Positions 44,871 through 56,703 of a stretch of DNA of 64,000 nucleotides are shown in pieces. The position numbers and the translations under genes were made by a program. The DNA comes from Schistocerca nitens. Lineage: Eukaryota > Arthropoda > Insecta > Orthoptera > Acrididae. The stretch spans positions 79,671,387 to 79,735,386 of the forward strand of contig NC_064622.1 of NCBI RefSeq assembly GCF_023898315.1, in the 5' to 3' direction. The notes under the pieces were generated by a model. The model ran no database searches, was not told the DNA's origin, and saw only the letters and a list, made by a program, of their open reading frames with translations. Positions within the stretch are counted from its first letter, which is position 1; each line of letters opens with the position of its first letter.

Positions 44871-45715
44871 TCCTTAAGAAACAAAGAATTTTCGATTATG
44901 GTAATTGTAATGTAATTTTGTGACAAGTTATGAATATGACTTGTTTGGTCTGGTTTACAAGGTTGTGAATAAGCGGCGCTGTTGCTAATCGTGTAGCCTC
45001 GTGCTCATTTTGCAGCCAGTAGTACTTCTGAGGCAGGCTGTTTCGTGGAGAGTTGGTGATGCGTCTGGGTAGCGTTCGGACTGATGCTCGAGCTCTGAGA
45101 TGGTGTGGACATCTCGGAGGATTGGAGGAACAACGATAGCCTCAGTCTTTCCTCCACTCATGTCCGCCAGGTAGAAGGAGCCAAGGGAGGCCGAGGGAAA
45201 ACCGGAGGGAATCTGCTGAACCCATATCCACAGAAAGTAGAGACCTGTTGCAAGAAGAGTGGCACGACAGAAGTTTGTGGCAGACAATTGCCGGTAAGTG
45301 GAAACTTCTGCCGAAGCAAGTAAAGTAACTCCATATTATGCTTTTGATTAACGTATTTCTTCTATTTACAATAAAAATAGCAGCTATATAAAATGAAAGC
45401 CATAGATTGGGGAATACTTGTTGCATCTGGACTTGTGTAATGTCCTATATGCGTCCGTTGAGAAATATCTACAAACAACATTTAATAAGTTGCGCGTCAG
45501 ACAGCGTAGGTTCCTGAAAGAAAAGGAAACAGTGACATTATTTTCTAGAGTAAATACAATATTTTAACTTCCTGGGGTATTTTGATTCTGTCGTTATAAC
45601 TACAAGAACGACGGAACGAAAATCCCCCTGGAATGGTAAAGCAACTAAGGACAATATGTACACACAAACGAAGAATACCGTATCTTGTAATTAAAAATGT
45701 TCCTTGGTCTTACAC
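44871..45715 (+). other. No confirmed gene; one exon-like segment
   Basis: 45016-45293 is preceded by CATTTTGCAG and followed by CCGGTAAGTGG, good splice signals. One frame is open from 45091 to the donor and ends with two adjacent cysteines and a third nearby (ETCCKKSGTTEVCGRQLP). No domain is recognised and there is no partner exon in view. Confidence 0.3.
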
Positions 45716-45717
45716 TA

Positions 45718-47100
45718 CGGGCCAATAAAATTGCTACACCACGAAGATGACGTGCTACAGACGCGAAATTTAACTGACAGGAAGAAGATGCTGTGATATG
45801 CAAATGATTAGCTTTTCAGACAGAGCATTCACACAAGGTTGGTGCCGGTGACGACACCTACAACGTGCTCACATGAGGAAAGTTTCCGGCTGATTTCTCA
45901 TACACAAACAGAAATTGACCAGCGTTGTGTGGTGAAACGTTGTTGTGATGCCTCGTGTAAGGAGAAATGCTTACCATCACGTTTCCGACTTTGATAAAGG
46001 TCGGATTGTAGCCTATCACGATTGCGGTTTACCGTATCGCGACATTGCTGCTCGCGTTGGTCGAGATCCAATGTCTGTTAGCAGAATATGGAATCGGTGG
46101 GTTGAGTAGGGTAATACGGAACGCCGTGCTGGATCCCAACGGTCTCGTATCACTAGCAGTCGAGATGACAGGCGTCTTATCCGCATGGCTGTAACGGATC
46201 GTGCAGCCACGTCTCGATCCCTGAGACAACAGATGGGGACGTTTGCAAGGCAACAACCATCTGCACGAACAGTTCGACGACGTTTGCTTCAGCATGGACT
46301 ATCAGCTCGGAGACCGTGGCTGCGGTTACCCTTGACGCTGCATCACAGACAGGAGAGCCTGCGATGGTGTACTCAACGACGAACCTGGGTGCCCGAATGG
46401 CAAAACGTCATTTTTTCGGATGAATCCAGGTTCTGTTTACAGCACCATGATGGTCGCATGTTTGGCGACATCGCGGTGAACGCACATTGGAAGCGTGTAT
46501 TCGTCATCGCCATACTGGCGTATCACCCGGCGTGATGGTATGGGGTGCCATTGGTTACACGTCTCGGTCACCTCTTGTTCACTTTGAACAGTGGACGTTA
46601 CATTTCAGATGTGTTACGACTCGTGGCTCTATCCTTCATTCGATCCCTGCGAAACCCTGTATTTTAGTAGGACAATGCACAACCGCACGTTGCAGGTCCT
46701 GTACGGGCCTTTCTGGATACAGAAAATGTTCGACTGCTGCCCTGGCCAGCACATTTTCCGGATCTCTCACCAACTGAAAACGTCTGGTCAATGGCGGCCG
46801 AGAAACTGGCTCTCATCACAATACGCCAGCCACTACTCTTGATGAACTGTGTTACCGTGTTGAAGCTGCATGGGCAGTTGTACCTGTACACGCCATCCAA
46901 ACTCCTTGACTCAATGTCCAGGCGTATCAAGGCCGTTACTACGGCTAGAAGTGGTTGTTCTGGGTACTGATTTCTCAGGATTTATGCACACAAATTGCGT
47001 GTAAATGTAATCACATATCAGTTCTAGTATAATATATTTGTCCAATGAATACCCGTTTATCATGTGCATTTCTTCTTGGTGTAGCAATTTTAATGGCCAG
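45718..47100 (+). mobile_element. Tc1-like transposon, second family, decayed
   Basis: Inverted ends with GGCCA(A/T)TAAAATTGCTACACCA next to TA at 45716-45717 and 47101-47102. Size 1.38 kb. The transposase inside is broken. Confidence 0.9.
45948..46975 (+). pseudogene. Broken Tc1-like transposase
   Basis: ATG 45948 opens MPRVRRNAYHHVSDFDKGRI, with helix-turn-helix DNA-binding sequence. TAG at 46107-46109 stops it. The frame resumes to NVIFSDESRFCLQHHDGRM (first catalytic D), then shifts near 46460. The later region keeps the third-residue area only as LPDLSPTENVW-like nucleotides. It is a different family from 33384-34805. Confidence 0.85.
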
Positions 47101-47102
47101 TA

Positions 47103-47440
47103 GTTTATTATCTCTATGAGTCACTGTATTTCATTATTGTACATTACATGTAAAAAATAGCAGAAATACTCATGAATGCAGTTGTTAATAGTGACATAAA
47201 ACTCATAACTTTCTTACAAGCGCCATTTTCTCCGTTTAAACGAATACATCTTTCGTCTAGGGATGAATTGCAGCTGCGAATGTGAAGCAAATAAAGCACT
47301 GATTTTCGTGTACTTGAATCAGCAGCTACCAGAAAAGATTAACCACCGTCTTGCTGATAGCTATTTTGAAACTCATTGAAGAAAGAAATATTTCGATTTC
47401 ACTTGTTGATGATTTATTACAGAGAGAAATTATGAATCTA
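47103..47440. other. No recognised feature
   Basis: Unique-looking sequence. Confidence 0.5.
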
Positions 47441-47451
47441 CGTACCATTGT

Positions 47452-47641
47452 TGGCTGGCTCTGAGCACTATGGGACTTAACAGCTGTGGTCATCAGTCCC
47501 CTAGAACTTAGAACTACTTAAACCTAACTAACCTAAGGACATCACACACATCCATGCCCGAGGCGGGATTCGAACCTGCGACCGTAGCAGTCGCACGGTT
47601 CCGGACTGCGCGCCTAGAACCGCGAGACCACCGCGGCCGGC
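47452..47641 (-). mobile_element. Main-family SINE with target duplication
   Basis: Flanked by CGTACCATTGT at 47441-47451 and 47642-47652. Confidence 0.93.
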
Positions 47642-47924
47642 CGTACCATTGTGTACCACTGTCACTTTTCATATTTGATGTTCTGTTCGTGAATTATGTG
47701 CGGGAATAGTGACTCTTCCTAAGTCTCCGCAGATGAAAGAAGTACGTTGCCTGACTCTTCCGAGAACGTGGACTCTCGGAATTCACATACAAGAGGTGCT
47801 CAGAATGTTTCCGTTTGGGGACGTTGCTACAGCGTATATGTAACGTGATTTGCAGAAATATAGATGTAGACTTCGATTTGGGTATATAAACACCGACATG
47901 TAGGCAATGTAGTGTGGCATTCGT

Positions 47925-48400
47925 GTGTTTCCGAAATGCGCTCTGTAAATGCGGAAAAGTGAACTATGGCGGCGTTATTACCAAATGCGCCCAAACAGGA
48001 CCAACGTGCTGTTATTATTTTCTTGGCTGCCGAAGCACAAACACTGGTAGGCATCCATAGGAAGGCGAAGAATGTGTAAGGGGCAACACGTCTGTCGAAA
48101 ACTGCCAACTACGACAAGGGGTACTGCTGCTTCATGATGCGGCATATCCCTATATCGCAAATGTTGTAACACGGAAGCTACGTCAACTCAAGTGAGAAAT
48201 ACTTTTGCACTCGCCCTGTAATCCTGACCTCTCCCCATGCGATTATCACGCCTTCGGTTCCTTAAGAAAGGCCTTGAAGGGTCGACGGTTCCTGTCGGAC
48301 AAGGATGAGCAACAGACAGTTAAGGACTTCTCCACGCTCCACGGTGCCTTACAAAACGGGTATGTTCGACGTGATACGTAGGTACGGCGATTACCTCAAT
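47925..48400 (+). pseudogene. Mariner transposase remnant
   Basis: Reads LLHDAAYPYIANVV then LHSPCNPDLSPCDYHAFGSL and LKGRRFLSDKDEQQTVKDF with stops between. These are the second and third catalytic D regions of a mariner (DD34D) transposase. The first catalytic region is missing, and no terminal repeats were located. Confidence 0.7.
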
Positions 48401-48639
48401 GCTCAAGACGATTTTGCCTGATTCGCAACCGATTCTGGACTGTAAGGCCTTCGAAGGGAACATTTTCGATCGCCCCTTACAGTAAATGCACCTTAGTGTC
48501 CGTCGCTGCAGTTGGAGGAGCATGTCTGTGACACTTTCGCGCTTCCTAAATGAACATGTGACATACTGCGTTGCTCTACTGTGGTGCATCAGTATTTTTC
48601 CTCTCAGCCCTGCATGGTGAGGGTGGGAGACTGAGCAGC

Positions 48640-48815
48640 CATAAAATGGCTCTGAGCACTACGGGACTCAAGATCTGAGGTCATCAGTCCCCTAGAACTT
48701 AGAACTACTTAAACCTAACTAACCTAAGGACATCACGCAACACCCAGTCATCACGAGGCAGAGAAAATCCCTGACCCCGCCGGGAATCGAACCCGGGAAC
48801 CCGGGCGAGAGCAGC
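48640..48815 (-). mobile_element. Chimeric SINE (main-family tail, other head)
   Basis: The body matches the main SINE (AGCACTACGGGACTCAAGATC ... CTAAGGACATCAC) but the head is a different tRNA-like unit with GGGAATCGAACCCGGG. A short piece of that second repeat also occurs at 53768-53845. Confidence 0.7.
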
Positions 48816-49171
48816 CATACTCAACTGTCTGCGGTAAGGGGAGTTTGCAAGCTATCGCCTTCGTGTATGGGTTACACTTCTTAAGGATTCTTGTAATGAG
48901 TATGTGGCATCGGTATTTCCTACGTCTGATTTTATGTTGTCGTTCCGCTTGAAATGACCGCCTCCGTAGCCGAATTATTACAGAAGGACACAGGTTAGAT
49001 TCTCGGTACGTCCTCAGATATTTCTTGAGGCTGAGAAATCTGGTACGGGGTCCAATCAGCCCTTGTGAGACCAGGTGAGGACATGCAGAATCACCGGAAT
49101 CATCAGGATGCATCTACTGGCTATGACTGCTGGAGGGAGTGATGACATGCTAATCAAATGTCTTACGATCA
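48816..49171. other. No recognised feature
   Basis: No supported frame. Confidence 0.5.
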
Positions 49172-49173
49172 TA

Positions 49174-50036
49174 CGAGGGTTGGAACTTTAATAGTGGCAA
49201 CTATTAATTTACAGCTCGTACAAAATATATACGTGTTTGAGAGATTTACTGACTTCCAATGTAGTCACCAGCATTGTGTATAACACGTTGCCAGCGATGT
49301 GGAAGTCGTAGGATACTCTTAGCAGTGCCAGTTGTGTTGACAGTTCGAGCGGCGTGGTCTGTTGCCCGACGAATTTGTAGCAGTTCTGAAGCGAATTCCA
49401 TGAAGTGTTTCCTTCAGTTTAGAAATAGTTGAACTCACGAGGGCTTAAGTCAGGGGAGTACAGTAGGTGGTATAGCACTTAGCAGCCCCATCAGTAACAG
49501 CTTGCATTGTACGTGCTTGAGCATTGTCCAGCAAATTGGTGGTCAGGTCCTGCAGAAAGTGTCATCATTTCTGTCTCTATGCTGTTCATTTTTGGAACAC
49601 AACCTACGACCAGCTTAGAGACAGAAGTGATGACGCTTTCAGAAGGACCTGACCATGATTTTGCAGGACAATGCTCAAGCACGTACAGTGCAAGCTGTTA
49701 CTTATTTGTTTGACTGATGGGGCTGCTAAGTGCTATACCAAATACTGCACTGCCCTGACTTAAGCCCTCGTGAGTTCAACTCGATTTCTAAACTGAAGGA
49801 AACACTTCACGGTATACACTTCAGAACTGCTAGAAATTCGTCGGGCAATAGACCGCGCCACTCGAACTTTCAACACAACTGGGACTGCTGACAGTATCCT
49901 ACGACTTCCACATCGATGGCAACGAGTTATACACAATGATGGTAACTACTTTGGAAGTCAGTAAAACTTTGAAACAAGTATCTATTTTTTACGAGCTGTA
50001 AATAAATAGTTGCCACTATTAAAGTGTCAAATCTCG
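49174..50036. mobile_element. Fold-back mariner
   Basis: 863 bases flanked by TA (49172-49173, 50037-50038). The two arms (49174-49576 and about 49617-50036) are inverted copies of a mariner 3' half, with GAGGGTTGGAACTTTAATAG at the left end and its inverted counterpart at the right. The spacer is about 40 bases. A decayed C-terminal transposase can be read from both ends (LQDNAQARTVQAVT on the plus strand). Confidence 0.9.
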
Positions 50037-50284
50037 TAGATTGCTCCTATTAGTGCCTTGTAGGCAGCAGTCGGGCAGTCGGAAGTGTAGGCTTCACCGG
50101 TGATTGGTTACCTTTGTGTTTGTATGTCAGCTGCCAACCCTGCACCTAGCGTCGATTTTTTGTAGGTGTTCCTGCATTTCGCTATTTTATAGTACTGCAC
50201 CTTCTTCATGTACTACGTCATGCACGAATTACCGTGTAGATCATCCGATGTTATCCACTAGCTCATTTATATAGTGAAGGGTTT

Positions 50285-51135
50285 TCTGAATGGTTTAATG
50301 CGGCCCGCCACGAATTTCTCTCCTGTGCCAACCTCTTCATCTCAGAGTAGCACTTGCAACCTACGTCCTCAATTGTTTGTTGGATGTATTCCAATCTCTG
50401 TCTTCCTCTACAGTTTTTATTCCTTACAGCTCTCTAGCGCTATGGAATCCATTCCCTGATCTCTTAACGCATGTCCTGTCATCCGGTTCCTTCTTCTTGT
50501 CAGTGTTTTCCAGACGTATCTTCCTTCGACGATTCCGAGGAGAAACTTCTCATTCATTATCCAATCAGTCCACCTAATTTTCAAGTTTCTTCTGTAGCAC
50601 CCCATCTCAAACCCCTTTATTCTCTTCTGTTCCTTCTCCATTAACACATAATGCTGTGCTTCCTATAGTTAAGGCCCATGTTTGATACCAGCAGACTTCT
50701 TTTGGACAGGAATCCCTTCTTTGCCTGCGCTAGCCTGCTTTTTATGTGCTCCTTGCTTCTCCCGTCATGGATTATTTTGCTTCCAAGTTTGCAGAACTGC
50801 TTAACTTCGTCCACTCGTCCACTTTCTGATCAGCAGTTATGATGCTAATTTCTCGCTGTTCTCATTTCTGCTACTTCTCATTACTTTCGTCTTTCTTCGG
50901 TTTACTCTCTATCCATTTTCCATACTAATTAGATTGTTCATTCAACAGACCTTGCAATTTTTCACTTTCACTGAGGATAGCAACGTCATCCGGGTATCTT
51001 ATGATTGATCAGGGTATCTCGTCATTGATATCCTTCCACCACAGCTGGATCTTTATTTCTAGCACTGTTTCATCGATGTGTAGATTGAACAGCGAGGGTC
51101 GAAAGATTGCGTCCCCGCATAAACCCTTTTTTAAA
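50285..51135 (-). pseudogene. LINE reverse-transcriptase C-terminal fragment
   Basis: The minus frame reads KEQKRIKGFEMGCYRRNLKI and MTGHALRDQG, equivalent to the C-terminal region of the RTE-type element at 44250-44430, with upstream RT sequence out to 51120 (GDAIFRPSLFNLHIDETVLEI-type). Many stops. The same family supplies the fragment interrupted at 17463/18819. Confidence 0.75.
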
Positions 51136-51420
51136 CAGACCGCTTCGTTGTTGGTGTTGCAGTCTTATTCCCTCTTGGTAATAATCCTACTAAAACACTT
51201 CCTTGGGATACACCCAAAGCTACTTTTACTTCTAAACATTTCTCCGTTGAGAATAGCTCCTGGCTCTCTTGCCTGGCCTTATGCTGCAAAATCCAGATTA
51301 TCAACCCACAGGCATGATAATCTGGATTCTGGAATGTTAGTGGTAGAGAATGGCCTCATACCCTTCCTCTCGCCAGCCCCCACAAAGAGAAAATATGAGA
51401 TGTGTTCTCCAAATGCCTCA
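51136..51420. other. No gene; one small hairpin
   Basis: AATCCAGATTATCA (51290-51303) and its inverse TGATAATCTGGATT (51315-51328) form a 14-bp-arm hairpin. Nothing else recognised. Confidence 0.6.
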
Positions 51421-51422
51421 TA

Positions 51423-52969
51423 CAGGGTGTTTCAAAAATGACCGGTGTATTTGAAACGGCAATACAAACTAAACGAGCAGCGATAGAAATACACCGTTTG
51501 TTGCAATATGCTTGGGACAACAGTACATTTTCAGGCAGACAAACTTTCTAAATTACAGTAGTTACAATTGTCAACAACAGATGGCGCTAAGGGTCTGGGA
51601 AACTCTATAGTACGATATTTTCCACATATCCACCATGCGTAGCAATAATATGGCGTAGTCTCTGAATGAAATTACCCGAAACCTTTGACAACGTGTCTGG
51701 CGGAATGGCTTCACATGCAGATGAGATGTACTGCTTCAGCTGTTCAATTGTTTCTGGATTCTGGCGGTACACCTGGTCTTTCAAGTGTCCCCACAGAAAG
51801 AAGCCACAGGGGTTCATGTCTGGCGAATAGGGAGGCCAATCCACGCCGCCTCCTGTATGTTTCGGATAGCCCAAAGCAATCACACGATCATCGAAATATC
51901 CATTCAGGAAATTAAAGACGTCGGCCGTGCGATGTGGCCGGGCACCATCTTGCATAAACCACGAGGTGTTCGCAGTGTCGTCTAAGGCAGTTTGTACCGC
52001 CACAAATTCACGAAGAATGTCCAGATAGCGTGATGCAGTAATCGTTTCGGATCTGAAAAATGGGCCAATGATTCCTTTGGAAGAAATGGCGGCCCAGACC
52101 AGTACTTTTTGAGGATGCAGGGACGATGGGACTGCAACATGGGGCTTTTCGGTTCCCCATATGCGCCAGTTTTGTTTATTGACGACGCCGTCCAGGTAAA
52201 AATAAGCTTCGTCAGTAAACCAAATGCTGCCCACATGCATATCGCCGTCATCAATCCTGTGCACTATATCGTTAGCGAATGTCTCTCGTGCAGCAATGGT
52301 AGCGGCGCTGAGGGGTTGCCGCGTTTGAATTTTGTATGGATAGAGGTGTAAACTCTGGCGCATGAGACGATACGTAGACGTTGGCGTCATTTGGACCGCA
52401 GCTGCAACACGGCGAACGGAAACCCGAGGCCGCTGTTGGATCACCTGCTGCACTAGCTGCGCGTTGCCCTCTGTGGTTGCCGTACGCGGTCGCCCTACCT
52501 TTCCAGCACGTTCATCCGTCACGTTCCCAGTCCGTTGAAATTTTGCAAACAGATCCTTTATTGTATCGCTTTTCGGTCCTTTGGTTACATTAAACCTCCG
52601 TTGAAAACTTCGTCTTCTTGCAACAACACTGTGTTCTAGGCGGTGGAATTCCAACACCAGAAAAATCCTCTGTTCTAAGGAATAAACCATGTTGTCCACA
52701 GCACACTTGCACGTTGTGAACAGCACACGCTTACAGCAGAAAGACGACGTACAGAATGGCGCACCCACAGACTGCGTTGTCGTCTATATCTTTCACATCA
52801 CTTGCAGCGCCATCTGTTGTTGAAAATTGTAACTACTGTAATTTCGAAAGTTTGTCCGCCTGAAAATGTACTGTTGTCCCAAGCATATTGCAACAAACGG
52901 TGTATTTCTATCGCTGCTCGTTTAGATTTTATTGCCGTTTCAAATATACCGGTCATTTTTGAAACACCC
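51423..52969 (-). mobile_element. Mariner-superfamily transposon with about 165-bp inverted ends
   Basis: Inverted terminal repeats 51423-51590 and 52800-52969 (GGGTGTTTCAAAAATGACCG at the left, inverse at the right), flanked by TA. A single long frame fills the middle. The repeats are nearly identical, so the copy is fairly young. Confidence 0.92.
51605..52690 (-). CDS. Mariner-superfamily transposase, 361 aa, third acidic residue replaced
   Basis: DDE/D transposase. I chose ATG 52690 (MVYSLEQRIFLVLEFHRLEH) over 52768 because the N-terminal helix-turn-helix of the DUF4817 type starts there. Residues 1-60 are that domain; about 60-130 are a second DNA-binding segment after GKVGRPRT. The catalytic part shows D in IWFTDEAYFYL, D in WFMQDGARPH, and PPYSPDMNPCGFFLWG where the family carries D or E in place of the G. 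The codon is GGC, one base from GAC. The frame is otherwise intact. With its third metal ligand missing it is predicted inactive. Confidence 0.88.
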   Translation of the reverse strand: MVYSLEQRIFLVLEFHRLEHSVVARRRSFQRRFNVTKGPKSDTIKDLFAKFQRTGNVTDERAGKVGRPRTATTEGNAQLVQQVIQQRPRVSVRRVAAAVQMTPTSTYRLMRQSLHLYPYKIQTRQPLSAATIAARETFANDIVHRIDDGDMHVGSIWFTDEAYFYLDGVVNKQNWRIWGTEKPHVAVPSSLHPQKVLVWAAISSKGIIGPFFRSETITASRYLDILREFVAVQTALDDTANTSWFMQDGARPHRTADVFNFLNGYFDDRVIALGYPKHTGGGVDWPPYSPDMNPCGFFLWGHLKDQVYRQNPETIEQLKQYISSACEAIPPDTLSKVSGNFIQRLRHIIATHGGYVENIVL

Positions 52970-52971
52970 TA

Positions 52972-53274
52972 TATGTACCTTGTCTACAATAGATACGATT
53001 TTATCTTTATTAAAAAGAGCACCGCTTCTGTATTTGGGGGCTTTATCCACTGGACTTGACGAAGAACGTCGACTGAATTGACATATGCTGCTAGAATTGT
53101 AACAGGTTGGTACAGATAGAAATGCACAAGGATTTTAAAACAATCCCCATTACACATATGTATCGGTAATACGAAGTGCTCTTTAATCCTCTAGGGATTT
53201 CTTGAGGTATTCAAATAAGAAATGAACTACCATTTAAAAAGGATGTGAATTGAAACAGAGACATGGTGGCTTCA
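52972..53274. other. No recognised feature
   Basis: Unique-looking sequence. Confidence 0.5.
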
Positions 53275-53286
53275 TGAAGAAAGACG

Positions 53287-53483
53287 CCGGCCGAAGTGGC
53301 CGTGCGGTTAAAGGCGCTGCAGTCTGGAACCGCAAGACCGCTACGGTCGCAGGTTCGAATCCTGCCTGGGGCATGGATGTGTGTGATGTCCTTAGGTTAG
53401 TTAGGTTTAACTAGTTCTAAGTTCTAGGGGACTAATGACCTCAGCAGTTGAGTCCCATAGTGCTCAGAGCCATTTGAACCATT
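53287..53483 (+). mobile_element. Main-family SINE with target duplication
   Basis: Complete plus-strand copy flanked by TGAAGAAAGACG at 53275-53286 and 53484-53495. Confidence 0.95.
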
Positions 53484-53495
53484 TGAAGAAAGACG

Positions 53496-54948
53496 TTAAA
53501 CAAATCCCCGAAATGTGGGTTTTCTAGCAACAAAGTAGAGTGAACCAAACCAACGGAAATAACGCCAAAGAGGCTCTTCCTTGAACATGGTTCTATGAAG
53601 CTAACTGCGGTGGCGTAAAATCCTCGCTCGTACAAAATGAACGACGGTATCAACCAGAACTTACAAATAAACTGCACAGAAAACAACTTTACAGATCTGG
53701 CCAAAAAACGATTGTAAATTACGACATGGAAAACCAAACTAAGAAGCCGAGAATTTATCTGTATAGTGAATGATGATGTTCGGTTTGTGGGGCGCTCAGC
53801 CGCGCAGACATCAGCGTCCGTACAAAGTGCCAATTTTTTAAACAGTCCAGTGTATAGTGGACGTTCGTTTATTAACGAACAGGAACCCGTCTTCGAGACG
53901 AGACAGACACATGACTTACCGCGCTGAAGACTTACTTGAAAGATGCAGAAGTTCACTTAGTTGCGCAGCTGTCTTGAACGCCCGTGAAAAGCGATTACGT
54001 CAGTGGCAGAACTGTCTTGAACTCTGCGACTATTCTTAGGCACCATTCGAAGTAAACTAGCTTGACAGATGATGAATTACTGATCTCACCTCAAGATAAC
54101 TTTTACACCAGTAATAGAACTTCTCTGATGCTGTTAGTTGCATGAGTTCAAGAAATTCATTTCATTGACACATACGCACTGTCACAACGCCTTCTGTCTC
54201 GAAATACGGCTGGCATCCCTGTTTATGCCCTCCTGTGCGTCATCATGAGCCACTGCTGTTAGTGGCTTTTAAATTTAAAAAAATCTTTAAAACTGGTGCA
54301 AGCACATGGCCATCCCCTCCATTATCCGTCTCTGAACAGCATACTCGGAAGGTGTTATAACTGATGCACTGTTTAGTGACTGTCACTATCCGGCAAAATG
54401 TACATTCCCATTCCCGCACCCATGGGGATGTCCTTTTGTATAGACTGCGCAGAAACACAACAGTTTAGCGGATGCATCAGTGCGCCAGTGTCCTACAATT
54501 TCAGAGACCCAAACTACATCCATCACCACGGACAGCAAAGATTACACGCCAGTGCCTATTGCGTGAGCCAGCGATCACTCCCTGTTCATCTCTCCAGCAG
54601 GAGACGGTGAAATAGCGGGCATATGCCCTCTACATACTTTGGCATCTCGTGCACGCTTTCTTGCATAAGTTGCTCGTGAAAACAATAAATGACAAATAAG
54701 CAATGGACAGTCCTTAAAACAACACATAATTTTCTGTAGTACTGGACATACTAACCATTAAAATGGAATGGAAGGAAATGGGTCATGGCCCCAATCCAAT
54801 GCCACGCTACACTTTTATCTGCAATCCCACACAGAAATGCTTGCTCTTGATCAGTGTAGCGTTTACTAACCACAGCATCATGAATTTACGCAACACGTCC
54901 AGCGCTGATGGTCACGAGACAACCCTTGTGACTTCCTCAGATGCAACA
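53496..54948. other. No gene; short repeat fragment at 53768-53845
   Basis: 53768-53845 (GTTTGTGGGGCGCTCAGCCG ... CATCAGCGTCCGTACAAAGT) is a fragment I recall as a common locust repeat. The rest has no supported frame. Confidence 0.4.
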
Positions 54949-54959
54949 GGAACGACCGT

Positions 54960-55143
54960 TCAGATGGTTCAAATGGCTCTAAGCACTATGGGACTTAACA
55001 TCTGTGGTCATCAGTCCCCTAGACTTAGAATTAATTAAACCTAAATAACCTAAGGGCATGACACACATCCATGCCCGAGGCAGGATTCGAACCTGCGACC
55101 GTAGCAGCCGCGTGGTTCCGGACTGAAGCGCCTAGAACCGCTC
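54960..55143 (-). mobile_element. Main-family SINE with target duplication
   Basis: Flanked by GGAACGACCGT at 54949-54959 and 55144-55154; the tRNA-like head is trimmed. Confidence 0.9.
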
Positions 55144-55394
55144 GGAACGACCGTAGTGCGTAAAGTTCGGTTTCGTAGGAAATTCCATTAAGAGTCCTTA
55201 TTTATTTCCAGGCGTGTTGAATGAAAGTACGTATGCACACTTTCTTACAAAAATTCTGTCAGTAGTTCTAGAAATGATAGTACAGGATACTTATTTCCAA
55301 AAGTACGGTAATATAGTGTATCAAGAGAAGCTTAAGGCTGAAATGAAGGTATCTTGGTAAAGAGGAGGCAGGATGTTACCTCGGGTGATTAATC

Positions 55395-56040
55395 GTCGAC
55401 AGGTGTAGAAAAAATGAAGGTGTGTCCAAGCGACGTATCAGTTGGGCCCGTTGCTGTTCATGTTGTATAGTAATGATCTTGCAGACATTATTAATAGTAG
55501 TCTCAGTTTTATGCAGATTATACATTCACCTACAGTGAAGTACTGTCTGAAAAAAGCTACACAAATGTTCAGTCACATTTCAAATTAGTGCTTTAAATAT
55601 TCAGAAATGTAAAATTGTGCACTTCATGAAACGTAAAAGCGTCGTGTCCTTTGACTACAGTATCAACGAGTCACAACTGGAACTGCTCAACTCATACAAA
55701 TACTGGGTGCAATAATTTGTAGGGATATGAAATGGAACGATCACATAAGCTCAGTTGTAGGTAAACCAGCTGCAGTCCGCCTATAAAGGAAACATCAAAA
55801 ACACTAGTGCGACCCACCCCAGAACATGGATCTAGCATATGAGTTCTCTACTAGATGCGACTAACAGGACATTAGGAATTGTCACATGTTTGTTTAAGCA
55901 TGTGAGAGCGCCATGCTGAACAAAGTGGACAGACACTCGCTTGAAGACAGACGCGAACTGTCACGTGAAAGCCTACTTGTAAAGTTTAAAGAACCACCTT
56001 GGTTTGCGGTGTACGCATGTAGACGTAGATACCAATAAGC
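55395..56040 (+). pseudogene. Jockey/CR1-like LINE RT fragment
   Basis: Frames read QLGPLLFMLYSNDLADI (RT motif B region), then CRDMKWNDHISSVVGK, and a 3' segment to 56040. Several stops and frameshifts. Confidence 0.7.
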
Positions 56041-56703
56041 AGCACTGTATGTGGTACAAGTGGCGGCTATCCACTTACTCTTCCCGTGTTGCAAAGCATA
56101 TGCTCGTACTAGATGAAGAATTCCCTGACATGTGCATAGCGAGGAAAGCTGTTGTAAAACAGCCTACTGGAAATGTGCAGTGCAAGCGATGAGAAACGGA
56201 AGTGTGCTAAAGTGACACAAAAAACTACATTTCCTTAAGGGAAGTATTCATTTTCTGGATGACGGACAGTGACAAAATATTTTTGAGTGCACTCCTTACA
56301 GTTTAGAGCACCACTTGTAGTGGCATTTGTTCGACAGCGGTTAACTTACGGATCTTCCAAAACCTCCAAGAAGCATTCGGGAGTCTCCGGGAACAAACAG
56401 GTCAAATAGTATTTTCGGCAATGCGGAATGGAATACGGATGTTCTGTCAGGGTGCTTTCTCTTACGGAGTATGGTCATGCAGCAAGTAAGCAGTCGAAAG
56501 CAGCGACGTAAGCTCAAATGGGAAAGTGTGTGACAAAAAGGCAGACTTTTGTAGGAAAACGATTTGCTTCGATGTGAAGACGTAAAAATGTTTAAAGCAG
56601 TTTCCCTGTACTAGTTTCCCTATACTCCTTCTGATAGTTTAAAGTTAGCATTGAGTTCCAACTTAGAGTAGTCATTTGTAGATCTTGTACTACTTCTACT
56701 CAC
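56041..56703. other. No recognised feature
   Basis: Lies 3' of the pacifastin exon on the minus strand and may include its 3' untranslated sequence; no clear polyadenylation site assigned. Confidence 0.4.

Noticed and set aside
53441-53956. 171-codon minus-strand open frame
   Set aside because: It overlaps a SINE and has no domain; the frame is fortuitous.
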